Of a DNA stretch of 34,420 nucleotides, positions 1 through 8,097 are shown one piece after another (position 1 is the stretch's first letter; every line of letters starts with the position of its first letter). The position numbers and the translations under genes were made by a program. This DNA is from JAJDGF01 sp031549325 (GTDB lineage Bacteria > Bacillota > Clostridia > Christensenellales > Aristaeellaceae): contig JAVBQA010000072.1 in the NCBI GenBank assembly GCA_031549325.1, positions 1 to 34,420 of the forward strand. The letters run 5' to 3'. The notes under the pieces are model-generated. The model saw nothing but the letters and a program-made list of their open reading frames with translations, did not search any database and was not told the origin of the DNA.

Positions 1-76
1 TGGCGCGCCCGGCGGGATTTGAACCCACGATCTTTCGAGTCGGAGTCGAACACTCTATCCGCTGAGCTACGAGCGC
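1..76 (-). tRNA. tRNA-Arg (anticodon CCG)
   Basis: Read on the minus strand, the 76 bases fold as a complete cloverleaf. The acceptor stem GCGCTCG pairs with CGGGCGC, followed by discriminator G and an encoded CCA. The D-arm contains TAGCTCAGC and the T-arm GGTTCAAATCC. The anticodon stem is TTCGA/TCGAA around the 7-base loop CTCCGAC, which puts CCG at positions 34-36 and so reads the Arg codon CGG. A promoter lies just upstream. The gene is complete, with its CCA end at the window edge. Confidence 0.96.
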
Positions 77-89
77 TTGTAGCCTAGTA

Positions 90-118
90 ATTATAACGCA
101 GGCGGCATGGAAATGCAA
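90..118 (-). promoter_or_regulatory. sigma-A promoter of tRNA-Arg
   Basis: On the minus strand a -35 TTGCAT (118-113) and a perfect -10 TATAAT (95-90) are separated by 17 bp. The mature tRNA begins 14 bases downstream. Confidence 0.85.
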
Positions 119-127
119 CCAAAACAA

Positions 128-157
128 TTGTAAAGTCCCTCCGGAATGTGCTATACT
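128..157 (+). promoter_or_regulatory. promoter of the yybS-rplI-dnaB group
   Basis: A -35-like TTGTAA (128-133) and a -10 TATACT (152-157) with an extended -10 TG (149-150) are separated by 18 bp. The promoter is back-to-back with the tRNA promoter. The GTG start of the first gene lies about 38 bases downstream. Confidence 0.65.
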
Positions 158-194
158 ATGATGACGTGGATTATGTTGGAGGTTTTTTGGTTCC

Positions 195-1283
195 GTGACC
201 AAGTTTTCATTTGGGCGGATCGCCGCGGGCGTGGGATTGGCGCTGGGCTGCGCCGCGTTGCTGGCGCTGGGGTTGGTTTTCCCTGGACTGATGCAGCCGG
301 CTGTGCTGATCGCGCTGGGGTTTGTGATGCTGTCGCCGCTGATCATCGCGCTGCTCTATGCCTGGTCAGGCCCGGTTCCGGCGTTTCTCGCGGGAGCGGT
401 GACGCTGAGCTTCAGCTATCTGATGGGGGAAAACCCGGTGCAGATGATGCTGGTGTGCGCGCTGGGGCTGGTGCTGCCCGGGCTTGGATATGTGCTGCTG
501 CTTCGGGCGCGATGCCCATTCTTTCAGGGCATGCAGATGACCATCGCGCTGCAACTGGGCGCGCTGCTGTTGGCGCTGGGGGCCGCGCGGGTGATGCTGA
601 ACGAGGATCTGGTGGGCGCGTTTCTCGGCTATGCGCGTCACGCCGTGTCGCAGCTCCCCGTTGGACTGGTCAACCAGTATTTGCTGCTGTTTGGCCGTCT
701 GGGTATGGTCAGCGCGCCGGGCGTGGATTTCAGCATGCCGTTTTTAATGCCGCTGGTTCAGACCCAACTGATCGAATCGCTGTTTGCCAACTTAGAAACG
801 GGCGTCCGGGTGATGATGCCCGCTATGCTGCTGAGTTACGGCGTGATGCTGGGAATGACCGGCTACGCGCTGCCCGCCTGGGTGTGCGCGCGGCGCGGCG
901 AGGAGCCGCCGGTTCCCATCGTGCACTTGAGCGATTGGCGGCTGCCCAAGACCATGATCATCGCGCTGCCCGCGTGCACGCTGCTGCTGTGGATTCTGCT
1001 GCAGGCGGGCATGCTGGGCGCGGACGCCGCCTATCAGGCGCTGCTGGGGCTGACCGGCCTGGCGTTCGCGGTGCAGGGCGCGGCGGCGCTGTCCCGCCGG
1101 ATGCGCCTGTCGGGCGCTGCGCGCGGCAGACGTCTGCTGATGATCGCGTTTGGATGGATCTTTGCGCGCTGGCTGTTCACCACGATCGGGGTGTGGTCGG
1201 CGCTGATGGGCTCCAAGGGACTGATTACCGAGTATTTACGCAAGCGCAACGACAATACACCGAAGGGAGATGACTGGTTTTGA
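195..1283 (+). CDS. YybS-like DUF2232 multi-pass membrane protein
   Basis: This is a 362-residue, very hydrophobic protein with roughly eight predicted membrane segments throughout its length and a basic C-terminus. Size, composition and position immediately upstream of rplI and dnaB match the DUF2232/YybS family, whose molecular role is not firmly known. The GTG start at 195 is chosen because TTGGAGG lies about 12 bases upstream and a promoter sits just before. A longer frame starting at 146 is read in another phase and looks like translated noise. Its stop codon overlaps the rplI start (TTGA), so the two are translationally coupled. In many Bacillota gdpP lies between this gene and rplI; here it is absent. 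Confidence 0.82.
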   Translation: MTKFSFGRIAAGVGLALGCAALLALGLVFPGLMQPAVLIALGFVMLSPLIIALLYAWSGPVPAFLAGAVTLSFSYLMGENPVQMMLVCALGLVLPGLGYVLLLRARCPFFQGMQMTIALQLGALLLALGAARVMLNEDLVGAFLGYARHAVSQLPVGLVNQYLLLFGRLGMVSAPGVDFSMPFLMPLVQTQLIESLFANLETGVRVMMPAMLLSYGVMLGMTGYALPAWVCARRGEEPPVPIVHLSDWRLPKTMIIALPACTLLLWILLQAGMLGADAAYQALLGLTGLAFAVQGAAALSRRMRLSGAARGRRLLMIAFGWIFARWLFTTIGVWSALMGSKGLITEYLRKRNDNTPKGDDWF

Positions 1284-1732
1284 AGGTGATTCTGTTGAAG
1301 GACATCAAGGGAACCGGTAAAAAAGATCAGATTTTGGAGGTCAGCGACGGGTTTGCCAGGAATTTCCTGCTGCCCAGAAAGGCCGCTGTCGAGGCCACGG
1401 CCGAGGCGCTGAACTCGATCGAGAAGGCCAAGGCTGCCCAGCAGCACCGCGAGGACGTGAAGCGCGCCGAAGCTGAAGCCAGGGCGCAGGATCTCAAGGG
1501 CAAGGTGGTCATCCTGCACGCGCGGGGCGGCGAGAACGGCAAGCTCTACGGCTCCATCACAACCGACGCCATCGCGGAGGCGCTGAAAGCGCAGCACAGC
1601 TTCGAGGTGGACAAGCGCAAGATCGAGCTGCCCGAGCCGGTGAAGAGCGCGGGCCAGAGCACGTTCAACATCAAGCTGATGGCGGGCGTCACGGCGCGCA
1701 TGCTGCTGAACGTCGTGGTGGAGAAGGCGTAA
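1280..1732 (+). CDS. rplI: 50S ribosomal protein L9
   Basis: This 150-residue protein is the usual L9 length. It opens with MKVILLKDIKGTGKKDQILEV and continues with the conserved stretch DGFARNFLLPRKAA, the N-terminal 23S rRNA-binding domain. A long charged connecting helix (about residues 45-75) leads to a C-terminal domain rich in Gly/Lys. L9 binds 23S rRNA near the L1 stalk. The start codon is TTG, overlapping the TGA of the previous gene by two bases, with AGGGAG about 11 bases upstream. dnaB follows after only 5 bases, so the genes are co-transcribed. Confidence 0.97.
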   Translation: MKVILLKDIKGTGKKDQILEVSDGFARNFLLPRKAAVEATAEALNSIEKAKAAQQHREDVKRAEAEARAQDLKGKVVILHARGGENGKLYGSITTDAIAEALKAQHSFEVDKRKIELPEPVKSAGQSTFNIKLMAGVTARMLLNVVVEKA

Positions 1733-1737
1733 CCGAA

Positions 1738-3111
1738 ATGGACGACCGTGAACTGAGGATGCCGGGCGAGCGGATTCCGCCGCACCATCAGGATGCCGAG
1801 CGCAGCGTGCTTGGCTCCATGCTGCTGTCCAACGAAGCCGTGCTGCTTGCGCACGAGATGCTGTCGGCGGACGACTTTTACGAGCCCGCCCACCGCGAGA
1901 TCTTCTCGGCCACGCAGCATCTGGTGACGCAGTCGCGTCCGGTGGATCTGGTGACGCTCGATGAGGAGCTTGGGCGGCGCGGGACCCTTTCGGGCATCGG
2001 CGGGCTGTCCTACCTGATCGAGCTGTCGCGGCATGTGCCGTCGGCGGCCAACGTATCGGCGTACATCAAGATCGTGGATGAGAAGTCCACGCTCAGGAAG
2101 CTGATCAGCGCTTCGGGCGAGATCAGCAAAATGAGCTATACCGCGGATCAGGAGACCGGGGACATCCTGGCGCAGTCCGAGAAGCTGATTTACGACATCT
2201 CCATGCGCAAGGGCGGCGAAATGCTGCAGCCCATCCAGCCGATTCTGATCGAGACCTACGAGCAGATCGACCGGCTGGTGCAGAACAAGGGCAAGATCGA
2301 GGGCGTGCCCACCGGCTACCGCGAGCTGGACGACCTCACGACGGGCCTGCACGGCGGCGAGCTGGTGCTGATCGCGGCGCGCCCGTCCATGGGCAAGACC
2401 GCGTTTGGCATGAACATCGTGGAAAACGCGTCCATTCGCGCGGGGATCAAGTCGGCGGTTTTCTCCCTGGAGATGCCCGCCGTGCAGCTGGTCATGCGCA
2501 TGATGTGCACCGAGGCGCTGGTGGACATGCACAACGTGCGGCGCGGCATGCTGAACGAGGACGAGTGGATGCGGCTGTGCGAGGCTATGGGCGTGATCGG
2601 CGGTTCGTCGATTCATATCGACTCGACGCCCGGCATCACAGTACCCGAGATCCGGTCCAAGGCGCGCAGGCTCCAGATGGAGAGCGGGCTGGATCTGATC
2701 ATGATCGACTACCTGCAGCTGATGACGGGCGCGGGCAAGTTCGGCAGCCGCCAGGAAGAGGTTTCGAGCATCTCGCGCTCGCTGAAAGGGCTGGCGCAGG
2801 AGCTGCGGGTGCCGGTGATCGCGCTGTCGCAGCTGTCGCGCGCCACCACCGGCCGCGCGGATCACCGGCCGGTGTTGTCTGACATCCGCGAGTCGGGCGC
2901 CATTGAGCAGGACGCCGACGTGGTCATGTTCATCCACAGGGAGGACTATTACGACCCGGAAAAGGCCGAGGCCGAGGGCAAGCGCAACATGGCGGACATC
3001 ATCATCGCCAAGCAGCGAAACGGCTCGCTAGGCAGCGTGACGCTGGGCTGGCGCGGGCCGTACACCAAGTTTGTGGATCCCACGCCGGGGAAAGAGGTTT
3101 ATCATGGATAA
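1738..3111 (+). CDS. dnaB: replicative DNA helicase DnaB
   Basis: The 457-residue hexameric 5'-3' helicase unwinds DNA at the replication fork. The N-terminal domain (about residues 12-115, PPHHQDAERSVLGSMLLSNE) is followed by a linker and the RecA-like ATPase. Walker A ARPSMGKT is at residues 214-221, followed by FSLEMP, the Walker B-type stretch LIMIDYLQLM, and the C-terminal LSDIRESGAIEQDADVVMF motif. No intein is present. The gene begins 5 bases after rplI. Its last 8 bases overlap the start of the next small gene. Confidence 0.97.
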   Translation: MDDRELRMPGERIPPHHQDAERSVLGSMLLSNEAVLLAHEMLSADDFYEPAHREIFSATQHLVTQSRPVDLVTLDEELGRRGTLSGIGGLSYLIELSRHVPSAANVSAYIKIVDEKSTLRKLISASGEISKMSYTADQETGDILAQSEKLIYDISMRKGGEMLQPIQPILIETYEQIDRLVQNKGKIEGVPTGYRELDDLTTGLHGGELVLIAARPSMGKTAFGMNIVENASIRAGIKSAVFSLEMPAVQLVMRMMCTEALVDMHNVRRGMLNEDEWMRLCEAMGVIGGSSIHIDSTPGITVPEIRSKARRLQMESGLDLIMIDYLQLMTGAGKFGSRQEEVSSISRSLKGLAQELRVPVIALSQLSRATTGRADHRPVLSDIRESGAIEQDADVVMFIHREDYYDPEKAEAEGKRNMADIIIAKQRNGSLGSVTLGWRGPYTKFVDPTPGKEVYHG

Positions 3112-3448
3112 GCAAAACCGCAAGTCGATGGTGGACGCTTACAAAGAGCGCGTCGTCGTGGGCGGCGTGTGGGCTGTGAAGAACGCGAAGAGTGGCAAGC
3201 TGTTGCTGGGCGCGGACGCAAACCTGAACGGCGCCAAGAACAAGTTTGGGTTTTTCACGGCGACCGGGGTTTGTCCGTATCTGGAGCTTTCGAAAGACTG
3301 GGAGGCGTTCGGGAAAGACGCGTTCGCGTTCGAGGTGCTGGAGGAGATCCGGAAGAAGCCTGAGCAGAGCGACCGGGAGTTTAAGGAAGACTTGGAGACG
3401 CTGAGAGAAATGTGGGGAGAGCGGATCGGCGCGGCTGGGCTCTACTGA
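3104..3448 (+). CDS. small GIY-YIG-like protein, probably non-catalytic
   Basis: The 114-residue protein (MDKQNRKSMVDAY...) resembles the short GIY-YIG family proteins of Clostridia, with a central GGVWAVKN...GKLLLGAD core and a C-terminal ELSKDWEAFGKDAFAFEVLEEI helix. The ATG at 3104 is preferred over the upstream TTG at 3071 because the family begins with this charged segment and AAAGAGG lies in front of it. Key GIY-YIG positions look lost: the GIY tyrosine is Trp, YIG is LLG, and the usual Arg after the second motif is not evident. Nuclease activity is therefore doubtful. It overlaps dnaB by 8 bp, which suggests coupled expression. Its function is unknown. Confidence 0.72.
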   Translation: MDKQNRKSMVDAYKERVVVGGVWAVKNAKSGKLLLGADANLNGAKNKFGFFTATGVCPYLELSKDWEAFGKDAFAFEVLEEIRKKPEQSDREFKEDLETLREMWGERIGAAGLY

Positions 3449-3496
3449 CCTTTGTGGGCGCGGTGTGGCGTGCCCAAGGCCGCGAGCCGGATTTCA

Positions 3497-3544
3497 AAAG
3501 GGACCCCTCCCCGGTGGCCGAAACCACCAGGAGGGGCCCCTTTT
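3497..3544 (+). terminator. strong, probably bidirectional rho-independent terminator
   Basis: A near-perfect long stem pairs AAAAGGG-a-CCCCTCC-cc-GGTGG with CCACC-a-GGAGGGG-cCCCTTTT around a short CCGAAA loop. Because it starts with AAAA and ends with TTTT it can end transcripts from the dnaB group on the plus strand and from the opposite PLP-enzyme gene. Confidence 0.88.
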
Positions 3545-3787
3545 CAAATGTTGGGCTGTGTACTCTATTGGCTTAGAGCGAATGCAAAAAACCCAGCGCG
3601 CGTATTGGCGAATCTCCCGGCGTGTCCCGATGCCTCATCCGTTCAGCGTAGCGCCGCTGCGCCTCGGCTTTTCGGCTTGGCGACGCGCCAGAATCTTCCG
3701 CAACGCCATGCGATGCCATTTCTTCCTTCGCGTCAAGGGAACTGCCCATAAGAATCCCGCCAGGGGAATCATTTATCTGAACGCCAT
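3545..3787. other. intergenic stretch between convergent genes
   Basis: Together with the preceding terminator, this makes about 340 bases without a confident gene. Plus-strand open frames through here continue antisense into the neighbouring PLP-enzyme gene and show no protein-like composition. The only candidate is a 48-codon minus-strand frame, listed separately with low confidence. Confidence 0.5.
3573..3719 (-). CDS. possible 48-residue basic peptide (uncertain)
   Basis: A minus-strand ATG frame reads MASHGVAEDSGASPSRKAEA, then QRRYAERMRHRDTPGDSP and a short hydrophobic end. GAAGGA lies only 4 bases before the ATG. The charged helix-like centre (KAEAQRRYAERMR) looks more protein-like than the frames around it. 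No family is recognised and it could be a chance frame or a gene remnant. It lies downstream of, and on the same strand as, the PLP-enzyme gene. Confidence 0.2.
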   Translation of the reverse strand: MASHGVAEDSGASPSRKAEAQRRYAERMRHRDTPGDSPIRALGFLHSL

Positions 3788-5083
3788 CTACGCTCCCGCC
3801 GGGGGCAAGTGGGCCAGGCCCGCGTCAACCACCCGTTGCATCGCCGTCAGTATCCCCAGCTTCGCGTGCGGGAATGTCAGCCCACCCTGGAAAAACGCCG
3901 CGTACGGCGGCCTGATCGGTCCATCCGCGCTCAGCTCGATCGACGCACCCGACACGAATGCCCCCGCCGCCATGATGACCTCGCTCTCGTATCCCGGCAT
4001 CGGCGCGGGCACCGGCCTGGCGAAGCTGTCCACGGGCGCCGCTGCCTGGATCCCCTCGCAAAACGCGATCACGCCTCTGGGGTCGCCAAACTCCACCGCC
4101 TGGATGATGTCGTGCCGCGTCTCGTCCGCCCCGGGAACCACTTTGAATCCCAGCCCCTCAAATAGCGCCGCCGCGAACAGAGCGCCCTTCAGCGCCGCGG
4201 CCGTCACCGTGGGCGCCAGAAACAGCCCCTGGTAGAAGCTGGGCAGCACCGACAGGCTGGCCCCCACCTCGGCCCCGAGCCCGGGCGCTGTCAGCCGGTG
4301 CGCGCAGCGCGTAACGCATGCTTCGGTTCCGCAGATGTAGCCGCCAATCGGAGCCAGCCCGCCGCCCGGGTTCTTGATGAGCGAGCCCACGACCATGTCC
4401 GCGCCCACGTCCGACGGCTCGATGGCCTCGGTGAATTCGCCGTAGCAGTTGTCTACCATCACGACCAGCTCCGGCCGGATCCCCTTCAAGAACGCGATCA
4501 GCTCGCCGATCTGTTGCACGGAGAACGTCGGCCGCGTCTGATAACCCTTGCTGCGCTGGATGGTGGCCATCCTGGTCCTGCCCGTGACGGCCTTCCGGAT
4601 GCGGTCATAATCAAAGCCGCCGTCCGGCAGCAGATCCACCTGGCGGTAGGTCACACCATACTCCGCCAGGCTGCACGGCTCCGGCCGGATGCCGATCACG
4701 CCCTCCAGCGTGTCATATGGCTTGCCCGCGGGAGAAAGCAGCTCGTCGCCCGGGCGCAGGTTGGCAGAGAGCGCCAGCGCCAGCGCGTGGGTGCCGCAGG
4801 TGATCTGGGGCCGCACCAGCGCAGATTCCGTGCGGAACACAGAGGCGTACACTTTCTCCAGCGTGTCCCGCCCGCTGTCGTTGTAGCCGTAGCCCGTCGT
4901 GCCCGAAAGGTGCTGCTGGGCCACGCGGTGCGCCTGCATCGCCGAGATCACCTTTAGCTGGCACGCCTCGGCCACCCGGTCGACTTCGTCAAACCGGGGC
5001 CGCAGCTTTTCAAGCGCCGACTCGCCGTAATCCAGCGCCTCCCGGCTCACGCCGAAACGCGCGTACAGTTCCTGTGTGTGCAA
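3788..5083 (-). CDS. methionine gamma-lyase family / aluminium-resistance-type PLP enzyme
   Basis: This 431-residue protein is a fold-type I PLP-dependent enzyme of the YnbB/aluminium-resistance family, often annotated as methionine gamma-lyase family. Visible motifs are SGTTGYGYNDSGRD (60-73), CGTHALALAL (96-105), the cofactor Asp region VVMVDNCYGEF with D211, and the Schiff-base lysine in GSLIKNPGGG (K237). The TTG start at 5083 is supported by GGGAGG 8 bases upstream and a consensus promoter. The real substrate is not established for this family; C-S lysis of a sulfur amino acid is inferred. It is monocistronic and divergent from the pyrimidine operon. Confidence 0.88.
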   Translation of the reverse strand: MHTQELYARFGVSREALDYGESALEKLRPRFDEVDRVAEACQLKVISAMQAHRVAQQHLSGTTGYGYNDSGRDTLEKVYASVFRTESALVRPQITCGTHALALALSANLRPGDELLSPAGKPYDTLEGVIGIRPEPCSLAEYGVTYRQVDLLPDGGFDYDRIRKAVTGRTRMATIQRSKGYQTRPTFSVQQIGELIAFLKGIRPELVVMVDNCYGEFTEAIEPSDVGADMVVGSLIKNPGGGLAPIGGYICGTEACVTRCAHRLTAPGLGAEVGASLSVLPSFYQGLFLAPTVTAAALKGALFAAALFEGLGFKVVPGADETRHDIIQAVEFGDPRGVIAFCEGIQAAAPVDSFARPVPAPMPGYESEVIMAAGAFVSGASIELSADGPIRPPYAAFFQGGLTFPHAKLGILTAMQRVVDAGLAHLPPAGA

Positions 5084-5107
5084 ACAATCCGCCTCCCGTC
5101 GAGCACG

Positions 5108-5136
5108 AGTATATCAACCCGCGTGCCTGCTGTCAA
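5108..5136 (-). promoter_or_regulatory. consensus sigma-A promoter of the PLP-enzyme gene
   Basis: On the minus strand, a perfect -35 TTGACA (5136-5131), a 17-bp spacer and -10 TATACT (5113-5108) are present, with an extended TG before the -10. The expected start of transcription is about 20 bases before the TTG codon. Confidence 0.9.
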
Positions 5137-5212
5137 CGCAGCCGGTGTTATGCGTACGGACATCCAAACGGACGGTTTGTGCAATAAGGGCTGAGAGTGC
5201 AGCAAACTTAAT

Positions 5213-5241
5213 TTGCCTCCCGCTGCCCCGTGTGGTATACT
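5213..5241 (+). promoter_or_regulatory. promoter of the pyr operon
   Basis: -35 TTGCCT (5213-5218), a 17-bp spacer and -10 TATACT (5236-5241) with extended -10 TG (5233-5234) are present. Transcription should start near 5248, only about 20 bases before the pyrC start. There is therefore no room for a leader attenuator. Confidence 0.8.
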
Positions 5242-5268
5242 GATAGAAATGTGTGGCGGGGTGAGCGC

Positions 5269-6492
5269 GTGAAGCTGCTATTGGCGGGGGCCAGCGTGTA
5301 CCGGGGCGGGCGCTTTGACAGGATGGATGTTTCCATTGACGGTGAGCGCATCGCGAGTGTCGCGCCTTTCATCGATCCCCAAGGGTTTGACCAAGTGCTC
5401 CCTGTTCAGGATAAGTGTTTGATTCCCGGTCTCGTGGACGTGCATGTGCACCTGCGAGAGCCGGGTTTTTCTTATAAAGAGACGATCAGGTCCGGCAGCC
5501 TGGCCGCCGCGCGGGGCGGCTACACAGCCGTGTGCGCCATGCCAAACCTGAGCCCGACGCCGGACAGCGCGGAACATTTGCGGCCGCAGCTGGATCTGAT
5601 CGCGCGGGATGCGGCCACTAGGGTATACCCCTATGGCACGATCTCGGTGGGCGAGAAGGGCGAGGCGCTTTCAGACCTCGGCGAGCTGAGACCCTTTGTG
5701 TGCGGCTACTCGGACGACGGGCGCGGCGTGATGGATGATGGGCTGATGAGGCAGGCGATGCTTGAGGTCAAACGGCTTGACGCCATCCTCGCGGCGCATT
5801 GCGAGGACGCGCGGGAGGCGGATTCCGCGCGCGCCGAATGGAAGCAGGTTGAGCGCGACCTGGCGCTGGCCGCCGAGACAGGTTGCCGCTACCACGTGTG
5901 CCACATCTCGACAAAGCAGAGCGTTGATCTGATCCGGCGCGCCAAGGCGCGGGGGGTTGACGTCAGCTGCGAAACCGCGCCGCACTACTTGCTGCTGACG
6001 ACGGTTGACGTGCGGGACGACGGGCGCTTCAAGATGAATCCGCCGATCCGCGGCCAGGCCGACCGGGAGGCGCTGATGGAAGGCTTGCTCGACGGCACCA
6101 TCGACATGATCGCCACCGACCATGCGCCCCACAGCGCAGAGGAGAAGGCGCGGGGGTTTGACAAGAGCGTCATGGGCATCGTGGGGCTTGAAACAGCGCT
6201 GCCGCTGATGCTGACTCATTTTGTGAAGCCGGGCATCCTAAGCCTTGAAAAGCTGGTGGAGCGGATGGCCGTCGCGCCGAGAAGGCGGTTCTGCCTGCCG
6301 GGCGGCGAGATCGGGCCGGGACAGGTCGCCGATCTGACGCTGGTGGATCTCGGCGCGGAGCACAAGATCGATCCGGACGCGTTTCTGTCCATGGGCAGGA
6401 GCACGCCGTTCGCGGGGTGGGATGTGTGCGGCCGGCCGGTGCTGACGATGGTCAATGGAGAGGTAAAGTATGACATTCAGCGTGGAAACTAA
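5269..6492 (+). CDS. pyrC: dihydroorotase
   Basis: This 407-residue amidohydrolase closes N-carbamoyl-L-aspartate to dihydroorotate. The metal-binding HVHLREPG motif is at about residues 59-66, further ligand regions are AHCED and CHIS, and the catalytic Asp lies in IATDHAPHS. The GTG at 5269 is chosen because GGGGTGA precedes it and the alternative in-frame GTG at 5230 lies inside the promoter. It is the first gene of the operon. Its last 23 bases overlap pyrK. Confidence 0.95.
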   Translation: MKLLLAGASVYRGGRFDRMDVSIDGERIASVAPFIDPQGFDQVLPVQDKCLIPGLVDVHVHLREPGFSYKETIRSGSLAAARGGYTAVCAMPNLSPTPDSAEHLRPQLDLIARDAATRVYPYGTISVGEKGEALSDLGELRPFVCGYSDDGRGVMDDGLMRQAMLEVKRLDAILAAHCEDAREADSARAEWKQVERDLALAAETGCRYHVCHISTKQSVDLIRRAKARGVDVSCETAPHYLLLTTVDVRDDGRFKMNPPIRGQADREALMEGLLDGTIDMIATDHAPHSAEEKARGFDKSVMGIVGLETALPLMLTHFVKPGILSLEKLVERMAVAPRRRFCLPGGEIGPGQVADLTLVDLGAEHKIDPDAFLSMGRSTPFAGWDVCGRPVLTMVNGEVKYDIQRGN

Positions 6493-7198
6493 CGTCCCCA
6501 TCGCCCCGTCTGTCTACCGCATGGCGCTTCGGGGCGACACGTCCGGCATCACCGCGCCCGGCCAATTCGTGAACATCGCGTTTGCCGGGCGGTTTCTGCG
6601 CCGCCCGATCTCGGTGTTCGACTGGGATTCGGGCGGCCTGACGATCATCTACAAGGTGGTGGGCGAGGGCACAAAGGACATGGCAGGGCTGGCCCCCGGC
6701 GCGCGGCTCGATCTGCTGACCGGCCTGGGCAATGGCTACGACACCGACGTGCCCACAACGAGCCCGCTGCTGATCGGCGGAGGCGCGGGCATCCCGCCGC
6801 TGTTCGCGCTGTGCAAGGCGCTGCGCGAAAAAGGGCTGAAACCCCAAGTGATCCTGGGGTTCAACGCGGCGGCTGAGGTGTTCTGCGAGGATGCGTTCAA
6901 AGCGCTCGGCGCGGAGGTAACCGTATGCACTGCCGATGGCAGCTGCGGCGTGAGGGGCTTCGTCACCGCCGCCATGGGCAAGCGATCCTACGATCACTTC
7001 TTCGCCTGCGGCCCGGAGCCGATGCTGAAAGCCGTGTGCGCGGCGAGTTCGGACATCCCCGGCCAGCTCAGCTTCGAGGCGCGCATGGCATGCGGATTCG
7101 GCGCGTGCATGGGCTGCAGCTGCCAGACGCTGGCTGGAAACAAGCGCATCTGCGTGGACGGCCCGGTGCTGCGAAAGGAGGAGATCCAATGGACCTGA
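6470..7198 (+). CDS. pyrK: dihydroorotate dehydrogenase electron-transfer subunit
   Basis: This 242-residue FAD/[2Fe-2S] subunit lets the PyrD type 1B enzyme use NAD+. The FAD-binding RRPIS segment is at residues 44-48, the nucleotide-binding LIGGGAGIPPL at about 101-111, and the iron-sulfur cysteines are C208, C213, C216 and C228 in the C-terminal ACGFGACMGCSCQ...ICVDGPV region. The ATG start with GGAGAGG upstream lies inside the end of pyrC, and its stop overlaps pyrD by 10 bases. The pairing with pyrD confirms the assignment. Confidence 0.95.
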   Translation: MTFSVETNVPIAPSVYRMALRGDTSGITAPGQFVNIAFAGRFLRRPISVFDWDSGGLTIIYKVVGEGTKDMAGLAPGARLDLLTGLGNGYDTDVPTTSPLLIGGGAGIPPLFALCKALREKGLKPQVILGFNAAAEVFCEDAFKALGAEVTVCTADGSCGVRGFVTAAMGKRSYDHFFACGPEPMLKAVCAASSDIPGQLSFEARMACGFGACMGCSCQTLAGNKRICVDGPVLRKEEIQWT

Positions 7199-8097
7199 GC
7201 GTGAACCTGGCGGGTCTGCGTCTGGACAATCCCATCATCCCGGCCAGCGGCGCCTTTGGCTTTGGCGCGGAGCACGCTAGGTTTTACGATCTGAACATCC
7301 TGGGCTCCATCAGCTTCAAGGGCACCACCGGAGAGGCGCGCTACGGCAACCCGCTGCCCCGCGTGGCCGAGTGCCCCAGCGGCATGCTGAACGCCGTGGG
7401 CCTGCAAAACCCGGGCGTAGAGCAGGTCGTCGCCCGCGAGCTGCCCGCGCTGAAACAGCGATTTGGGAAGCCGGTCGTGGCCAACATCAGCGGGTTCTCG
7501 GTGGATGAATACGTGCGCTGCGCGGAAGCGCTGGACGCGCAGGAACAGGTGGGGATCCTCGAGATCAACATATCCTGCCCCAATGTGCACGGCGGCGGCA
7601 TGAGCTTTGGCACCGACCCGGCCGCGGCGGGGCAAGTCACCCGAGCGGTGAAGAAGATCGCGACAAAGCCGGTGTTCATCAAGCTCAGCCCCAACGTGAC
7701 CGACATCGTGCGCATCGCTCAGGCTTGCGCGGACGCGGGCGCGGACGGACTCAGCCTGATCAACACGCTGCTGGGCATGCGCATCGACCTGAAGAGCAGA
7801 AAGCCCATCCTGGCCAACTCCTACGGCGGGCTGTCCGGCCCCTGCGTGTTTCCGGTGGCGCTGCGGATGGTGCATCAGGTGGCGAAGGCCGTGAAGCTTC
7901 CCATCATGGGCATGGGCGGCGTGGCCGGCGCCAAAGACGTGATCGAGATGATGCTGGCCGGAGCCACGGCGGTTCAGGTGGGCGCGCAAAACCTGGTGGA
8001 CCCGCTGGCCTGCAAGACGATCATCGAGGAACTGCCGGGCGTCATGCGGGAATACGGCATCGAAAACCTATCGGAGATTATCGGAGGTGCGTTATGA
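7189..8097 (+). CDS. pyrD: dihydroorotate dehydrogenase, class 1B catalytic subunit
   Basis: This 302-residue FMN enzyme oxidises dihydroorotate to orotate. The substrate region LNAVGLQNPG (67-76), the class 1 catalytic cysteine C130 in EINISCPNV and the FMN-phosphate loop MGMGGVAGAKDVIEMMLAGATAVQVG are all visible. A Cys base together with an adjacent pyrK marks the NAD-dependent 1B heterotetramer. The ATG at 7189 has a strong AAAGGAGGAG site. The stop overlaps pyrF as ATGA. Confidence 0.96.
   Translation: MDLSVNLAGLRLDNPIIPASGAFGFGAEHARFYDLNILGSISFKGTTGEARYGNPLPRVAECPSGMLNAVGLQNPGVEQVVARELPALKQRFGKPVVANISGFSVDEYVRCAEALDAQEQVGILEINISCPNVHGGGMSFGTDPAAAGQVTRAVKKIATKPVFIKLSPNVTDIVRIAQACADAGADGLSLINTLLGMRIDLKSRKPILANSYGGLSGPCVFPVALRMVHQVAKAVKLPIMGMGGVAGAKDVIEMMLAGATAVQVGAQNLVDPLACKTIIEELPGVMREYGIENLSEIIGGAL

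Noticed and set aside
1546..2937. 463-codon minus-strand frame antisense to dnaB
   Set aside because: DnaB is unmistakable; the antisense product is His/Arg/Leu-rich noise.
3465..4235. 256-codon plus-strand frame across the intergenic region
   Set aside because: It starts inside a terminator and runs antisense into the PLP-enzyme gene; no domain or ribosome binding site.
5140..5268. PyrR-binding attenuator before pyrC
   Set aside because: The promoter is too close to the start codon and no anti-antiterminator or T-run structure is seen.
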